A stretch of 47,565 nucleotides of DNA from an uncultured Eubacteriales bacterium (GCA_949299505.1 CASGAS010000008.1:1-47565), one strand, 5' to 3'. Shown: positions 1-7,754, counted from the stretch's first letter. Translations and numbers: made by a program. Notes: a model not told the origin generated them from the letters alone.

Positions 1-4
1 CGCT

Positions 5-610
5 TTGGATTTTTTAATCGCCACACATAATCTGAAAAAACGCGACGAGCTGCAGCGCATTTTGTCGCCCCTGGGCGTGCATGTGCTGACCGCCGACGAA
101 GCGGGCGTGGACCTTTCCGACGTCGAGGAAACCGGCACGACCTTTTTGGAAAACGCGCTTTTGAAGGCCCGCGCGGGCTGCAAAGAGGGCGGCATGCCCT
201 GCATTGCGGACGATTCCGGCCTTTGCGTGGATGCGCTCGACGGCGCGCCCGGCGTGTATTCCGCGCGCTTTGCCGGCGAGCACGGCAACGACGAAAAGAA
301 CAACGAAAAGCTTTTGGGGCTGCTGCGGGACGTCCCGGACGAAAAGCGCACCGCGCGCTTTGTCAGCGCCGTCGCCTGCGTGTTCCCCGACGGGCGCGAA
401 TGCACGGTCGAGGGCGTGTGCGAAGGCGTGGTCGGCCGCTCTGCGCGCGGCGCGGGCGGCTTCGGCTACGACCCGCTGTTTTACGTCGGCGGCAGGTCCT
501 TTGCAGAGCTTACCGCGGCGCAAAAGGACGCGATAAGCCACCGGGGCAACGCGCTGCGCAAGCTTGCGGCCGCGCTGCCCGCCTATCTTGACGCAAACGA
601 AAGGAAATAA
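5..610 (+). CDS. rdgB: XTP/dITP diphosphatase (RdgB/HAM1 family)
   Basis: This 201-residue protein is a house-cleaning nucleotide pyrophosphatase that hydrolyses non-canonical purine triphosphates (dITP, XTP) to monophosphate and pyrophosphate in the cytosol. The family signature is visible: an N-terminal ATHNLKKRDEL loop for nucleotide binding, ADDSGLCVDAL with the acidic metal-binding residues, SARFAG, the FGYDPLF loop and a C-terminal SHRGNAL. The length is the usual ~200 residues. The start is a TTG five bases into the window; the family normally begins just ahead of the ATxN motif, so the TTG fits, but its ribosome binding site lies outside the window. It is followed after 6 bp by yhbY and so probably heads the housekeeping operon that continues to leuS. 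Confidence 0.93.
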   Translation: MDFLIATHNLKKRDELQRILSPLGVHVLTADEAGVDLSDVEETGTTFLENALLKARAGCKEGGMPCIADDSGLCVDALDGAPGVYSARFAGEHGNDEKNNEKLLGLLRDVPDEKRTARFVSAVACVFPDGRECTVEGVCEGVVGRSARGAGGFGYDPLFYVGGRSFAELTAAQKDAISHRGNALRKLAAALPAYLDANERK

Positions 611-616
611 GACGCT

Positions 617-916
617 ATGACATCCAAACAACGCGCCGCGCTGCGCGCACAGGCCAACGGCCTGCCCGCGCTTTTCCAGGTGGGCAAGGGCGGCGTTTCG
701 CCCGCGCTCATTACCCAGCTTGACGACGCGCTGACCGCGCGAGAGCTTGTGAAATTAAAGGTGCTTTTGGAATCCGCACCCGAAAAGCCGTACGCGCTTG
801 CCGACACGCTTGCCGAAGCGACCCGCGCCGAGGTCGTCTCGGTGGTCGGCGGCAGCATGGTCTTTTACCGGTACAGCGAAAAGCTGCACGAAAACGAAAA
901 GCGGGCGCGCAAATGA
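617..916 (+). CDS. yhbY: YhbY family RNA-binding protein (CRM domain)
   Basis: A 99-residue protein made of one CRS1/YhbY (CRM) domain, a small fold that binds the pre-50S ribosomal particle. The visible signature is the basic N-terminal helix, the G-K-G-G-V-S turn near residues 27-33, and the ELVKLKVL strand near residue 40; the family runs 95-105 residues. The gene sits between rdgB and nadD and overlaps nadD by 4 bp, matching the widespread yhbY-nadD-yqeK-rsfS order. Only the obgE gene that usually precedes it is absent. Confidence 0.9.
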   Translation: MTSKQRAALRAQANGLPALFQVGKGGVSPALITQLDDALTARELVKLKVLLESAPEKPYALADTLAEATRAEVVSVVGGSMVFYRYSEKLHENEKRARK

Positions 917-1551
917 GCGCCGAAAAAATCGCGCTGTACGGCGGGACGTTCAATCCGCCGCATTTCGGCCACGTCCGACTTTTAGAGGCGGCAGAACGCG
1001 AAATCGCCTTTGACCGGGTGTTCGTCGTTCCCGACAAACGCCCCGTGCACAAAATCTGCGAGGACCTGGCGCTCGATTCCGAGCGGCTCGACATGTGCCG
1101 GCTCGCGTTTTCGGGCCCGCGCTGCACCGTCAGCGATATGGAAATCGCCCGCGCAAGCGACAGCTACACGGTCTATACCGTGCGCGCTCTCCAGGAGCAA
1201 TACCCGCAGGCCGAGCTGTATTTGCTGATGGGCTCGGACATGTTTTTGTGCTTTCACAAGTGGTACCGCTGGCGCGAGATTTTCGAGCGCTGCACGCTAT
1301 GCGTCGCGTCGCGGCAGACTGAGGACGATTTGAAGGCCCTGCGCAGCTACGCCTTTTCGCAGCTGCGCGTATATGTGAAAGACCGCGTAGGCGAGCACCT
1401 GCGCTTTCTTGCGGCCGAGCCGCTGGAGATAAGCTCCACCGCGCTGCGGGCGGCGCTGGCCGCCGGCGCGGACACGAGCCGCTACCTGCCCGCCGGGGTC
1501 GAACGCTATATTCGGGAAAAGGGATTGTATGGATACAAAGCGCAACGCTGA
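913..1551 (+). CDS. nadD: Nicotinate-nucleotide adenylyltransferase
   Basis: This enzyme transfers AMP from ATP to nicotinate mononucleotide, giving deamido-NAD in NAD biosynthesis. The 212-residue protein carries the nucleotidyltransferase signature GGTFNPPHFGH at residues 9-19 (HxGH-type site), LLMGSDMF in the middle, and the C-terminal EISSTALR motif that contacts the ATP phosphates. The start ATG overlaps the end of yhbY by 4 bp, so the two are translationally coupled. Its 3' end overlaps yqeK by 23 bp. Length and motif order are normal for a bacterial NadD. Confidence 0.95.
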   Translation: MSAEKIALYGGTFNPPHFGHVRLLEAAEREIAFDRVFVVPDKRPVHKICEDLALDSERLDMCRLAFSGPRCTVSDMEIARASDSYTVYTVRALQEQYPQAELYLLMGSDMFLCFHKWYRWREIFERCTLCVASRQTEDDLKALRSYAFSQLRVYVKDRVGEHLRFLAAEPLEISSTALRAALAAGADTSRYLPAGVERYIREKGLYGYKAQR

Positions 1552-2125
1552 ATTTTTAGAGGTGCTCCAAACAAAGCTCGACGCGTACCGCCTGCACCAT
1601 TCGCTGTGCGTCGCCGAAAGCGCCCGCACGCTTGCGGCGCGGTACGGCGCAAACGAAGAAAAGGCGTACACGGCGGGGCTTGTGCACGACGTGATGAAAA
1701 ACACGCCGCCCGAGGACCTGTTGAATTTCCTTACGGACAATGGTATAATGCTCACAGCCGCGCGCCGCGCAAGCCCGAAAACGTGGCACGCGATAGCGGG
1801 AGAGGCGTATTTGCGCACCGTTTTGCACATGACCGACGAGGAAATTTTGTCGGCGGTGCGCTACCACACCACCGGCCGCGCGGGCATGACGACGCTCGAA
1901 AAGGTCGTGTTTATTGCGGATTTCATTTCCGAGGACCGCGACTATCCCGGCGTCGACCATATGCGCGAAACCGCCGCGCGCTCCCTGGAGGCGGCCATTG
2001 TCGAGGGGCTGCAGTTTACGGTGCGGGAGCTGCTTTGCGCCGCGCGCCCCGTTGACCCGGACAGCATCGGCGCTTACAACGACGCGGTGCTGACGCTTTC
2101 GGAACGCTCAGAACAGAAAGGATGA
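1529..2125 (+). CDS. yqeK: HD-domain hydrolase YqeK (symmetrical Ap4A hydrolase family)
   Basis: A 198-residue HD-superfamily phosphohydrolase of the YqeK type; characterised members split diadenosine tetraphosphate into two ADP. Metal-binding residues can be read as the early His in LHHSLCVAESA, the HD pair in GLVHDVMK near residue 53, and later H and D residues in RYHTTG and FIADFIS. The ATG lies inside the 3' end of nadD, with an AAAGGG-type ribosome binding site just upstream, and the stop is 10 bp before rsfS. This location is the standard one for yqeK in Firmicutes. Confidence 0.92.
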   Translation: MDTKRNAEFLEVLQTKLDAYRLHHSLCVAESARTLAARYGANEEKAYTAGLVHDVMKNTPPEDLLNFLTDNGIMLTAARRASPKTWHAIAGEAYLRTVLHMTDEEILSAVRYHTTGRAGMTTLEKVVFIADFISEDRDYPGVDHMRETAARSLEAAIVEGLQFTVRELLCAARPVDPDSIGAYNDAVLTLSERSEQKG

Positions 2126-2135
2126 AACGCCTTAC

Positions 2136-2489
2136 ATGGAACCTAAGGCTCTTCTTGAAAACGCCGTTAAAATTTTAGATGCGAAAAAGGGCATGGACCT
2201 TTGCGCGCTCGCCATCGGCGACGTAAGCGCGCTTGCCGACTATTTCCTGCTGGTGACCGGCACGTCCACAACGCACGTCCGCGCGCTGGCCGACGAGCTG
2301 GAGGAAAAGCTCGCGGCGCTGGGCGTTTCGCCCGACCATATCGAGGGCAAGACGACCGGCTGGATTCTGCTCGACTACAAAAGCCTGGTCGTTCACGTCT
2401 TTACCCCGGCCGAACGCGAACAGTTCGCGCTGGAAAAGCTCTGGGGCGACGCAAGCGAGGTCGATTTGTCCGCGTGGGTGACCGCGTAA
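2136..2489 (+). CDS. rsfS: Ribosomal silencing factor RsfS
   Basis: A 117-residue RsfS/Iojap protein, which binds ribosomal protein L14 and blocks joining of the 50S and 30S subunits when nutrients are short. The family pattern is clear: a helical N-terminus, then DYFLLVTGTSTTHVRAL, then EGKTTGWILLDYKSLVVHVF, ending in a tryptophan-containing EKLWGDA tail. The length is typical. It follows yqeK by 10 bp, with AAAGGATG about 13 bases ahead of the ATG, and precedes leuS by 43 bp. Confidence 0.94.
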   Translation: MEPKALLENAVKILDAKKGMDLCALAIGDVSALADYFLLVTGTSTTHVRALADELEEKLAALGVSPDHIEGKTTGWILLDYKSLVVHVFTPAEREQFALEKLWGDASEVDLSAWVTA

Positions 2490-2532
2490 AGCACAGTTAA
2501 AAATTCTCTATTTCCAATAAAGGGTGAAAGCA

Positions 2533-4944
2533 ATGGATTACGATTTCAAAGCCGCCGAAGCCAAATGGCAAAAGCGCTGGGAGGAAGCGGGCGTGTTCCA
2601 CGCCGACGACAAGTCCGACAAGCCGAAGTATTACGCGCTCGTCGAGTTCCCCTACCCGTCGGGCGCGGGGATGCACGTCGGCCACATCAAGGCATACAGC
2701 GGCCTCGAGGTCCTTTCGCGCAAGCGGAGATTGCAGGGCTACAACGTCCTGTTCCCCATCGGTTTCGACGCGTACGGCCTGCCGACGGAAAACTACGCCA
2801 TCAAAACGGGCATCCACCCGCGCAAGGTGACCGATACGAACATTGCGAAATTCACCTCGCAGCTCAAAAAAGTCGGCTTCTCGTTTGACTGGACACGCGT
2901 CATTGACACGACCGAAGAGGGCTACTACAAGTGGACGCAGTGGATTTTCCTTAAAATGTTTGAGCACGGGCTTGCCTTCCGCGACAAAACGCTCGTCAAC
3001 TACTGCCCGTCGTGCAAGGTCGTCCTCTCGAATGAGGATTCGCAGGGCGGCAAGTGCGACATCTGCCACAGCGACGTGGTGCAGAAGTCCAAGGACGTCT
3101 GGTATCTGCGCATCACCGAATACGCCGACAAGCTCTTGGAGGGGCTCGAGACGGTCGATTACCTGCCGAACGTCAAGCAGCAGCAGGTCAACTGGATTGG
3201 CAAGTCCCGCGGCGCGTTCGTCAACTTCCGGCTTAAAGACACGCCCGAGACGCTGCGCGTCTATACGACCCGGCCGGACACGCTGTTCGGCGTGACCTTT
3301 ATGGTCATGGCGCCCGAGCACCCGCTTATCGACAAGTACGCCGACAAAATCGGCAACATGGACGCGGTAGAGGGCTACCGCGCCGCATGCGCCAAAAAGA
3401 CCGAGTTTGAGCGCACGCAGCTGGTAAAAGACAAAACCGGCGTAAAGCTTGAGGGCTTTTCCGCCGTCAACCCCGTTAACGGGAAAGAAATCCCCGTTTA
3501 CATTTCCGACTACGTCATGATGGGCTACGGCACCGGCGCGATTATGGCGGTGCCCGCGCACGACCAGCGCGACTGGGAATTTGCGCGCAAATTCGGCATC
3601 GACGTTGTGGAGGTCATCAAGGGCGGCGATGTGAAAAAAGAGGCCTACGCCGGCGACGGGGAAATGGTCAACTCCGGCTTCTTAAACGGCCTTACGAACA
3701 AGGCGGACTCCATCGCCAAAATGATTGCCTACCTGACGGAAAACGGCCTTGGCGAGGGCGGCGTGCAGTACAAGATGAAGGACTGGGCCTTTAACCGCCA
3801 GCGCTACTGGGGCGAGCCCATTCCGATTGTCCACTGCCCGAAATGCGGCATGGTCGCCGTGCCGTATGAGGAGCTGCCGCTGCGGCTTCCCGCCGTCGAA
3901 AATTTCGAGCCCGGCTCGGACGGCGAAAGCCCGCTTGCGAAAATCGACAGCTTTGTCCACTGCAAGTGCCCGAAATGCGGCGGCGACGCGAAGCGCGAAA
4001 CCGACACCATGCCCCAGTGGGCGGGGTCGTCGTGGTATTTCCTGCGCTACTGCGACCCGCACAACGACAAGGCGCTTGCCGATTACGACAAGCTGCAATA
4101 CTGGATGCCCGTCGACTGGTACAACGGCGGCATGGAACACGTCACCCGTCACTTAATCTATTCGCGGTTCTGGCACCGCTTCCTTTACGACATCGGCGTG
4201 GTGCCCTGTCCCGAGCCGTATGCGAAACGAACGGCGCAGGGGCTGATTTTAGGGCCGGACGGCGTGAAAATGTCGAAATCCCGCGGCAACGTCATCGACC
4301 CCAACGAGGTCGTCGACAGCTTCGGCGCGGACGTCCTGCGCACCTATGTGCTCTTTATGGGCGACTACGAAAAGGCCGCGCCCTGGTCGGAAAACAGCGT
4401 CAAGGGCTGCAAGCGCTTCATTGACCGCGTCTGGAATTTGCAGACGATGCTCGCTGACGGCGACGCGTATTCCGAGGCGCTCGAAAGCGCGTTCCACAAG
4501 ACCGTCAAAAAGGTCTCGGAGGACATTGAGCAGCTCAAGTACAACACCGCCATCGCCGCGATGATGACGCTCTTAAACGCCGTTTACGACGCGGGCAGCA
4601 TCAACCGTGCGGAGCTGCGCACGTTCCTGTTGCTGCTCGACCCGTTCGCGCCGCACGTCTGCGAGGAGCTTTGGGAAAAGCTCGGCTACGGCGAAATGCT
4701 GGCGAAAGACGGCGTGTGGCCGGCGTACGACGAAGCAAAGTGCGTGGACGCGACGATTGAAATCGCCGTGCAGGTCAACGGCAAGCTGCGCTCGAAGCTG
4801 ACCGTTCCCGCCGACTGCGCCGCCGCCGACGCCATCGCCGCCGCCAAAGCGGACGAAAAGACGCAGGCGTTCTTGGCCGGCAAGACCGTCGTCAAGGAAA
4901 TCTACGTCCCCGGCAAGCTTGTGAACCTGGTGGTAAAGGGGTAA
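2533..4944 (+). CDS. leuS: Leucyl-tRNA synthetase
   Basis: An 803-residue class I aminoacyl-tRNA synthetase that charges tRNA-Leu. The HIGH box appears as HVGHIKAY near residue 50 and the KMSKS loop is intact near residue 579. Between them lies the CP1 editing domain, with the threonine-rich TTRPDTLFG strand near residue 245 and the conserved Asp in PAHDQRD near 341. A CPKC/CKCPKC zinc ribbon and the SSWYFLRYCDP segment follow. I chose ATG 2533 rather than the in-frame GTG at 2524 because AAAGGGTG sits at the right distance before the ATG. The 43-bp gap to rsfS is too short for a T-box leader and none is visible. Confidence 0.96.
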   Translation: MDYDFKAAEAKWQKRWEEAGVFHADDKSDKPKYYALVEFPYPSGAGMHVGHIKAYSGLEVLSRKRRLQGYNVLFPIGFDAYGLPTENYAIKTGIHPRKVTDTNIAKFTSQLKKVGFSFDWTRVIDTTEEGYYKWTQWIFLKMFEHGLAFRDKTLVNYCPSCKVVLSNEDSQGGKCDICHSDVVQKSKDVWYLRITEYADKLLEGLETVDYLPNVKQQQVNWIGKSRGAFVNFRLKDTPETLRVYTTRPDTLFGVTFMVMAPEHPLIDKYADKIGNMDAVEGYRAACAKKTEFERTQLVKDKTGVKLEGFSAVNPVNGKEIPVYISDYVMMGYGTGAIMAVPAHDQRDWEFARKFGIDVVEVIKGGDVKKEAYAGDGEMVNSGFLNGLTNKADSIAKMIAYLTENGLGEGGVQYKMKDWAFNRQRYWGEPIPIVHCPKCGMVAVPYEELPLRLPAVENFEPGSDGESPLAKIDSFVHCKCPKCGGDAKRETDTMPQWAGSSWYFLRYCDPHNDKALADYDKLQYWMPVDWYNGGMEHVTRHLIYSRFWHRFLYDIGVVPCPEPYAKRTAQGLILGPDGVKMSKSRGNVIDPNEVVDSFGADVLRTYVLFMGDYEKAAPWSENSVKGCKRFIDRVWNLQTMLADGDAYSEALESAFHKTVKKVSEDIEQLKYNTAIAAMMTLLNAVYDAGSINRAELRTFLLLLDPFAPHVCEELWEKLGYGEMLAKDGVWPAYDEAKCVDATIEIAVQVNGKLRSKLTVPADCAAADAIAAAKADEKTQAFLAGKTVVKEIYVPGKLVNLVVKG

Positions 4945-4949
4945 GCGCG

Positions 4950-5072
4950 ATGAAAACCATGCGTGACCGCATCGAACTCGTGGCGAATTATTTCCGTGAC
5001 CGCAGAAGCGCCGATTTCTTTATGTACATCGGCTCGCTGTTCGCCGCGCTGTTTCAGGGAAAAGCGAAATAA
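4950..5072 (+). CDS. Possible 40-residue small protein
   Basis: A short ORF beginning 6 bp after the leuS stop could encode 40 residues: a basic N-terminus (MKTMRDRIELVANYF) followed by a hydrophobic stretch, FFMYIGSLFAALF, that is long enough for a short amphipathic or membrane-associated helix. Supporting points are the tight spacing to leuS, a start at a typical distance after GGGGTAAG, and an ordinary codon composition. I do not recognise a family, and an ORF this short can occur by chance. It ends 16 bp before the palindromic repeat at 5088. Confidence 0.4.
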   Translation: MKTMRDRIELVANYFRDRRSADFFMYIGSLFAALFQGKAK

Positions 5073-5087
5073 CGTGAAAGTAGAACG

Positions 5088-5125
5088 GGGGACGGTTCTG
5101 TGCGCAGCGGCGCAGAACCGTCCCC
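5088..5125. repeat. Palindromic repeat, GGGGACGGTTCTG type
   Basis: Two perfect 13-base arms, GGGGACGGTTCTG (5088-5100) and its complement (5113-5125), enclose a 12-base GC-rich loop. There is no T-run, so it is not a classic terminator. Related, more decayed arms lie at 5712-5753 and a sister hairpin at 5768-5808, which suggests a dispersed palindromic repeat family rather than a single regulatory site. Confidence 0.75.
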
Positions 5126-5156
5126 TGCCCGGTCGGGACCTAAGGAGCGTGCGGCC

Positions 5157-5703
5157 ATGAAAGAAGAAATAAAAGCGGCAAAGACGCGAAAAGCGAAGAA
5201 GGGGTGGATTGCCGCAGGGGCGTGGGCGGCGGTTTTGGCGCTCTATTTCGGGCTAAACGCCATACTCGGGCTGTTCGGGCTGAAATTTACGCGCTATGTC
5301 TCCCAAGCTATTGGCATCCTTTTGGCGGTTTGGGCGCTGGCGCGTGCGGAAATCTATTTTATGTACGGCGGCCGCCGTGCTTCTGTCGCTTGCGTGGGTC
5401 GCCGCTTTGGGCGCAAGCGTTGTGGGCACGATTTTGGTTTTTGAAATCCATCCGGTGCACATCGTAGAGCGGGACGGGGGAAAATATGTGGCGGAAGTGA
5501 CGATTTTCCTGAGCACGCGATACGTGGATTATTTTGATTACAAAAATATTTTTGTGTGCGGGAAAGAGGAGAAAATTTCTGAAACGTATGCCGACGGCTC
5601 GGACGATCCGTTGGAAGAGGACAATCCGCAGGAAAGTTTGCAGGATGCCTATTATGCGGACGGCAGACCGTCTTATCATTCGGGAAAGTGGTGGCGGTAT
5701 TGA
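5157..5703 (+). pseudogene. Frameshifted small membrane protein gene
   Basis: Two overlapping frames together read as one protein. The first starts at ATG 5157 behind a good AAGGAG site (5142-5147) and gives a lysine-rich N-terminus followed by hydrophobic segments (WIAAGAWAAVLALYFGLNAI and YVSQAIGILLAVWALA). The second frame continues from about 5365 with another hydrophobic segment (LLSLAWVAALGASVVGTILV) and an extracytoplasmic-looking tail (VERDGGKYVAEVTIFL, then SETYADGSDDPLEED). Moving from the first to the second frame needs one base to be skipped, in or near the GC-rich run at 5363-5378. Left uncorrected, the first frame ends at 5444. It may be a pseudogene, a sequencing error or, less likely, a programmed shift. 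The family is not recognised. It lies between palindromic repeats. Confidence 0.6.
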
Positions 5704-5711
5704 ATTCGGCA

Positions 5712-5753
5712 GGGGACGGCTTTGTCCTGCTGCGGCGCAGAACCGCGTTCCCC
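5712..5753. repeat. Degenerate palindromic repeat
   Basis: This starts with GGGGACGG and ends with GCAGAACCGCGTTCCCC, the same arm words as the palindrome at 5088-5125 but with mismatches and a small insertion. It lies just after the frameshifted gene and just before a perfect hairpin, so the gene is bracketed by this repeat family. Confidence 0.55.
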
Positions 5754-5767
5754 GCATCCAACAGAAC

Positions 5768-5808
5768 AACGGACGGCTTTGTGCGTTTGCAGCACAAAGC
5801 CGTCCGTT
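5768..5808. terminator. Perfect 17-bp hairpin between convergent genes
   Basis: Arms of 17 bases with no mismatch (AACGGACGGCTTTGTGC at 5768-5784 and its complement at 5792-5808) enclose a 7-base loop. It lies between a plus-strand gene ending at 5703 and a minus-strand gene ending at 5843 and is followed by TTTCCTTTG. A bidirectional terminator fits; the GGACGG core also links it to the neighbouring palindromic repeats. Confidence 0.6.
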
Positions 5809-5842
5809 TCCTTTGCCAGAGTTTCCTTTGCCGGCGTTTTTC

Positions 5843-6412
5843 TTACGCTGTTTTGAAATCAAAAATCTGGATGATGTTCTCGACCTCTTCCTCGGTGAGG
5901 TTGAAAAGCCGCCGCCCCAGCTCCACAAACGCCGGGTCGTCCTCCTTGCCGCAGAGCATCGAAAACGTGCGGCCAATCTCCTGCAGGACGTTGCGCGTTT
6001 CCTTGCGCATGGCGAGGTAGTAAAAGCTGTATTCGCCGCCGTCGGAAAATTCCTCGTAAAACGCCGCGTCGCCGTACTTGATGTTGCCGTACAGCGCGTT
6101 GATGGCGGTGCTTTTGAGGATGGTGTTCGGCAGCTCGCGGTTGATGCAGTATTCCGCCGCGAAGAACATCAGAATCTTGATTTGGTGGATGACCGCGGCC
6201 GGGTAGTCGAGCGCGCCGACCTCCGCCGACAGGCGGCGCAGCAGCTCGTCCTCGTTTAAGAAAATGTCCGAAAGGTAGTCGCCGAGCTTCGCGGCCTTGT
6301 CAATATTGCCGTTGGCGCGCTGCGCCTCCATTTGCCGAATCAGCCGCAGCTCGTCCGCTTCCTCGTCCGGCTTCGGCTGCGCGCCGAAAATTTTGATGTC
6401 GCTGTCTTCCAT
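5843..6412 (-). CDS. Conserved-looking hypothetical protein, 189 residues
   Basis: I do not recognise this family. The protein is soluble and predicted mostly helical, with an acidic N-terminus (DEEADELRLIRQ), a central hydrophobic patch (AVIHQIKILMFFAAEYCIN) and an acidic C-terminus (NLTEEEVENIIQIFDF). There are no membrane segments or signal peptide and no obvious catalytic motif. The start is supported by GGAGGTCTCCC immediately before the ATG. It begins 18 bp after the stop of the PHP-domain gene, so the two are probably cotranscribed from the promoter near 7454-7482, and a joint function with that unusual PHP protein is a reasonable guess. Confidence 0.8.
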   Translation of the reverse strand: MEDSDIKIFGAQPKPDEEADELRLIRQMEAQRANGNIDKAAKLGDYLSDIFLNEDELLRRLSAEVGALDYPAAVIHQIKILMFFAAEYCINRELPNTILKSTAINALYGNIKYGDAAFYEEFSDGGEYSFYYLAMRKETRNVLQEIGRTFSMLCGKEDDPAFVELGRRLFNLTEEEVENIIQIFDFKTA

Positions 6413-6430
6413 GGGAGACCTCCCGCGCGG

Positions 6431-7312
6431 TCAGCCCGCGCTTTGTGCGGCGGCCTTCGCCGCCTTTTTTGCCAGGCGCTTTTGCCGCGCCTTGTACCCG
6501 AGCAGCTTCTGCAGCGCGTCGTCCGGCGTTTCCACCTCGCCTACGCGCACGCGCGCGGGGCTGTACAGCCCGCGAAAGCCCGTTCCGCCGACGCAAAGCA
6601 GCTTGTGCTTTGCCGCAAGCTTTTTGAGCGCTTCCGTCGTTTCCGCGTCCGCCGAGGGGTGCCAGACCTCCAGCCCGTCAAGCCCGTGCTCCAAAAGGCG
6701 GGGCAGGACCGCAAGGCTGTCGTCGGCCGCGGGGCTTGCCAGCACCGCAATGCCGCCCGCCGCGTGCACGGCGTCCACAACCTCCGCGGCGTCCGGGAAC
6801 TTCGGCGCGGTATAAACGCTGCCGGGCGCGCCGGGGGAAAAGAGCTTCTGGTACAGCTCGCCGTACAGCGAATCCGCGCAGCCGCACTCCACAAGCGCCT
6901 GCATAATGTGCGACGGGAAAATGTTGGTCGAGCCCGTCGCGCATTTGACGATGAATTCCGTGCTGACGGGATAGAGCTTCGCGACCTGCAGCATCATGAA
7001 ATGCGCCGCCTTTTTGCGCGCCAGGGAGTTGCGGTGGCAAAGGCCCTCGAGCCGGTCGGGATACTCGTTGAGATACCCGAGAATGTGCACGCGCGCGCCG
7101 GTCGCCTTGTCCGAAGCGGAAAGCTCCACGCCCGGAATGACCTGCACGCCGAGCCGGTCGCCGATAATCTTGCCGCGGACGGTGGCGGCCAGGCAGTCAA
7201 GATCCGCAATGGCAATGGTCGAAACATTGCTGCGCTTGGCAAGAGAGATAAGGTCTTCAATTCCGAGAGAACCGTCCGATAGTTTGGTGTGGCAATGCAA
7301 GTCTCCGCCCAC
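6431..7312 (-). CDS. PHP-domain protein with degenerate metal site
   Basis: A 293-residue protein of the PHP phosphoesterase superfamily, closest in layout to YciV/TrpH-type nucleotide phosphatases. Motif I is intact (DLHCHTKLSDG, His6, His8, Asp13), as are Glu63 in PGVELS and His76 in VHILGY. Three other ligand motifs of typical members are changed: the usual TDHD reads ADLD (Leu38), AHP reads ASP (Ser193) and the C-terminal SDFHG reads TGFRG (Gly245, Arg247). It may therefore bind fewer metals or be a non-catalytic relative. I chose the GTG at 7312 because AGGAGG lies 9 bases upstream and the protein then starts right at motif I; the longer reading back to 7462 crosses the promoter. It leads an operon with the 189-residue gene. 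Confidence 0.85.
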   Translation of the reverse strand: MGGDLHCHTKLSDGSLGIEDLISLAKRSNVSTIAIADLDCLAATVRGKIIGDRLGVQVIPGVELSASDKATGARVHILGYLNEYPDRLEGLCHRNSLARKKAAHFMMLQVAKLYPVSTEFIVKCATGSTNIFPSHIMQALVECGCADSLYGELYQKLFSPGAPGSVYTAPKFPDAAEVVDAVHAAGGIAVLASPAADDSLAVLPRLLEHGLDGLEVWHPSADAETTEALKKLAAKHKLLCVGGTGFRGLYSPARVRVGEVETPDDALQKLLGYKARQKRLAKKAAKAAAQSAG

Positions 7313-7453
7313 GGTCTGTTTCCTCCTGACTGTAATTTTTACGAAAAGCAAACGCCCAAAATCCGTCCGCCGAAATGCGGGTTCAGCGCGGTCCCCCGTT
7401 TTTGGGCAATTTTTGTACGCAAAATCCCGCAATTTAGCATAAATTGTATATCC

Positions 7454-7482
7454 ATTATACACGGTTTTGGCGGCCGTTGCAA
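7454..7482 (-). promoter_or_regulatory. Sigma-A promoter for the PHP-domain operon
   Basis: On the minus strand a TATAAT box (7454-7459) is preceded at exactly 17 bp by TTGCAA (7477-7482). It points toward the PHP gene and would leave a leader of about 135 bases. The sequence between this leader and the tRNA promoter (7483-7620) shows no gene. Confidence 0.6.
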
Positions 7483-7620
7483 GCAGATTTTGCCGGAAAA
7501 CCCCGGTTTTTCAAGGCCTTTCCCTCTTTTTTATGCCCGTATTTCGCCGTTTCTATGCGCGCTTTCAAAAGTGCGGCGGCGCCGCCGCTTCAGAAAAAAG
7601 CCGGCCGGGGCAAAAAAAGA

Positions 7621-7649
7621 TTGACAACCGTGCGCGCGGTTGGTATAAT
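7621..7649 (+). promoter_or_regulatory. Consensus sigma-A promoter for tRNA-Thr
   Basis: TTGACA (7621-7626) and TATAAT (7644-7649) are both perfect consensus hexamers with a 17-bp spacer. The tRNA begins 30 bp downstream of the -10 box, as expected for a strong stable-RNA promoter. Confidence 0.92.
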
Positions 7650-7678
7650 AATATCCGCCGCGAACGTCGGCAAAAGAC

Positions 7679-7754
7679 GCTGCTATGGCTCAGGTGGTAG
7701 AGCACGTCCTTGGTAAGGACGAGGTCACCAGTTCGAATCTGGTTAGCAGCTCCA
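7679..7754 (+). tRNA. tRNA-Thr (anticodon GGT)
   Basis: The cloverleaf can be drawn by hand: acceptor arms GCTGCTA (7679-7685) and TAGCAGC (7744-7750), D stem GCTC/GAGC, anticodon stem CGTCC/GGACG around the loop TTGGTAA, giving anticodon GGT for threonine ACC codons, and T stem ACCAG/CTGGT around TTCGAAT. The discriminator is T and CCA (7752-7754) is encoded. It is a single tRNA gene with its own promoter and terminator. Confidence 0.96.

Noticed and set aside
2490..2532. T-box or other leader control of leuS
   Set aside because: The gap to rsfS is only 43 bp, with no hairpins or T-box sequence.
5534..6259. Plus-strand ORF of 241 codons from the frameshifted gene into the minus-strand gene
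   Set aside because: It runs through palindromic repeats and antisense to the 189-residue gene, which has a clear start and ribosome binding site.
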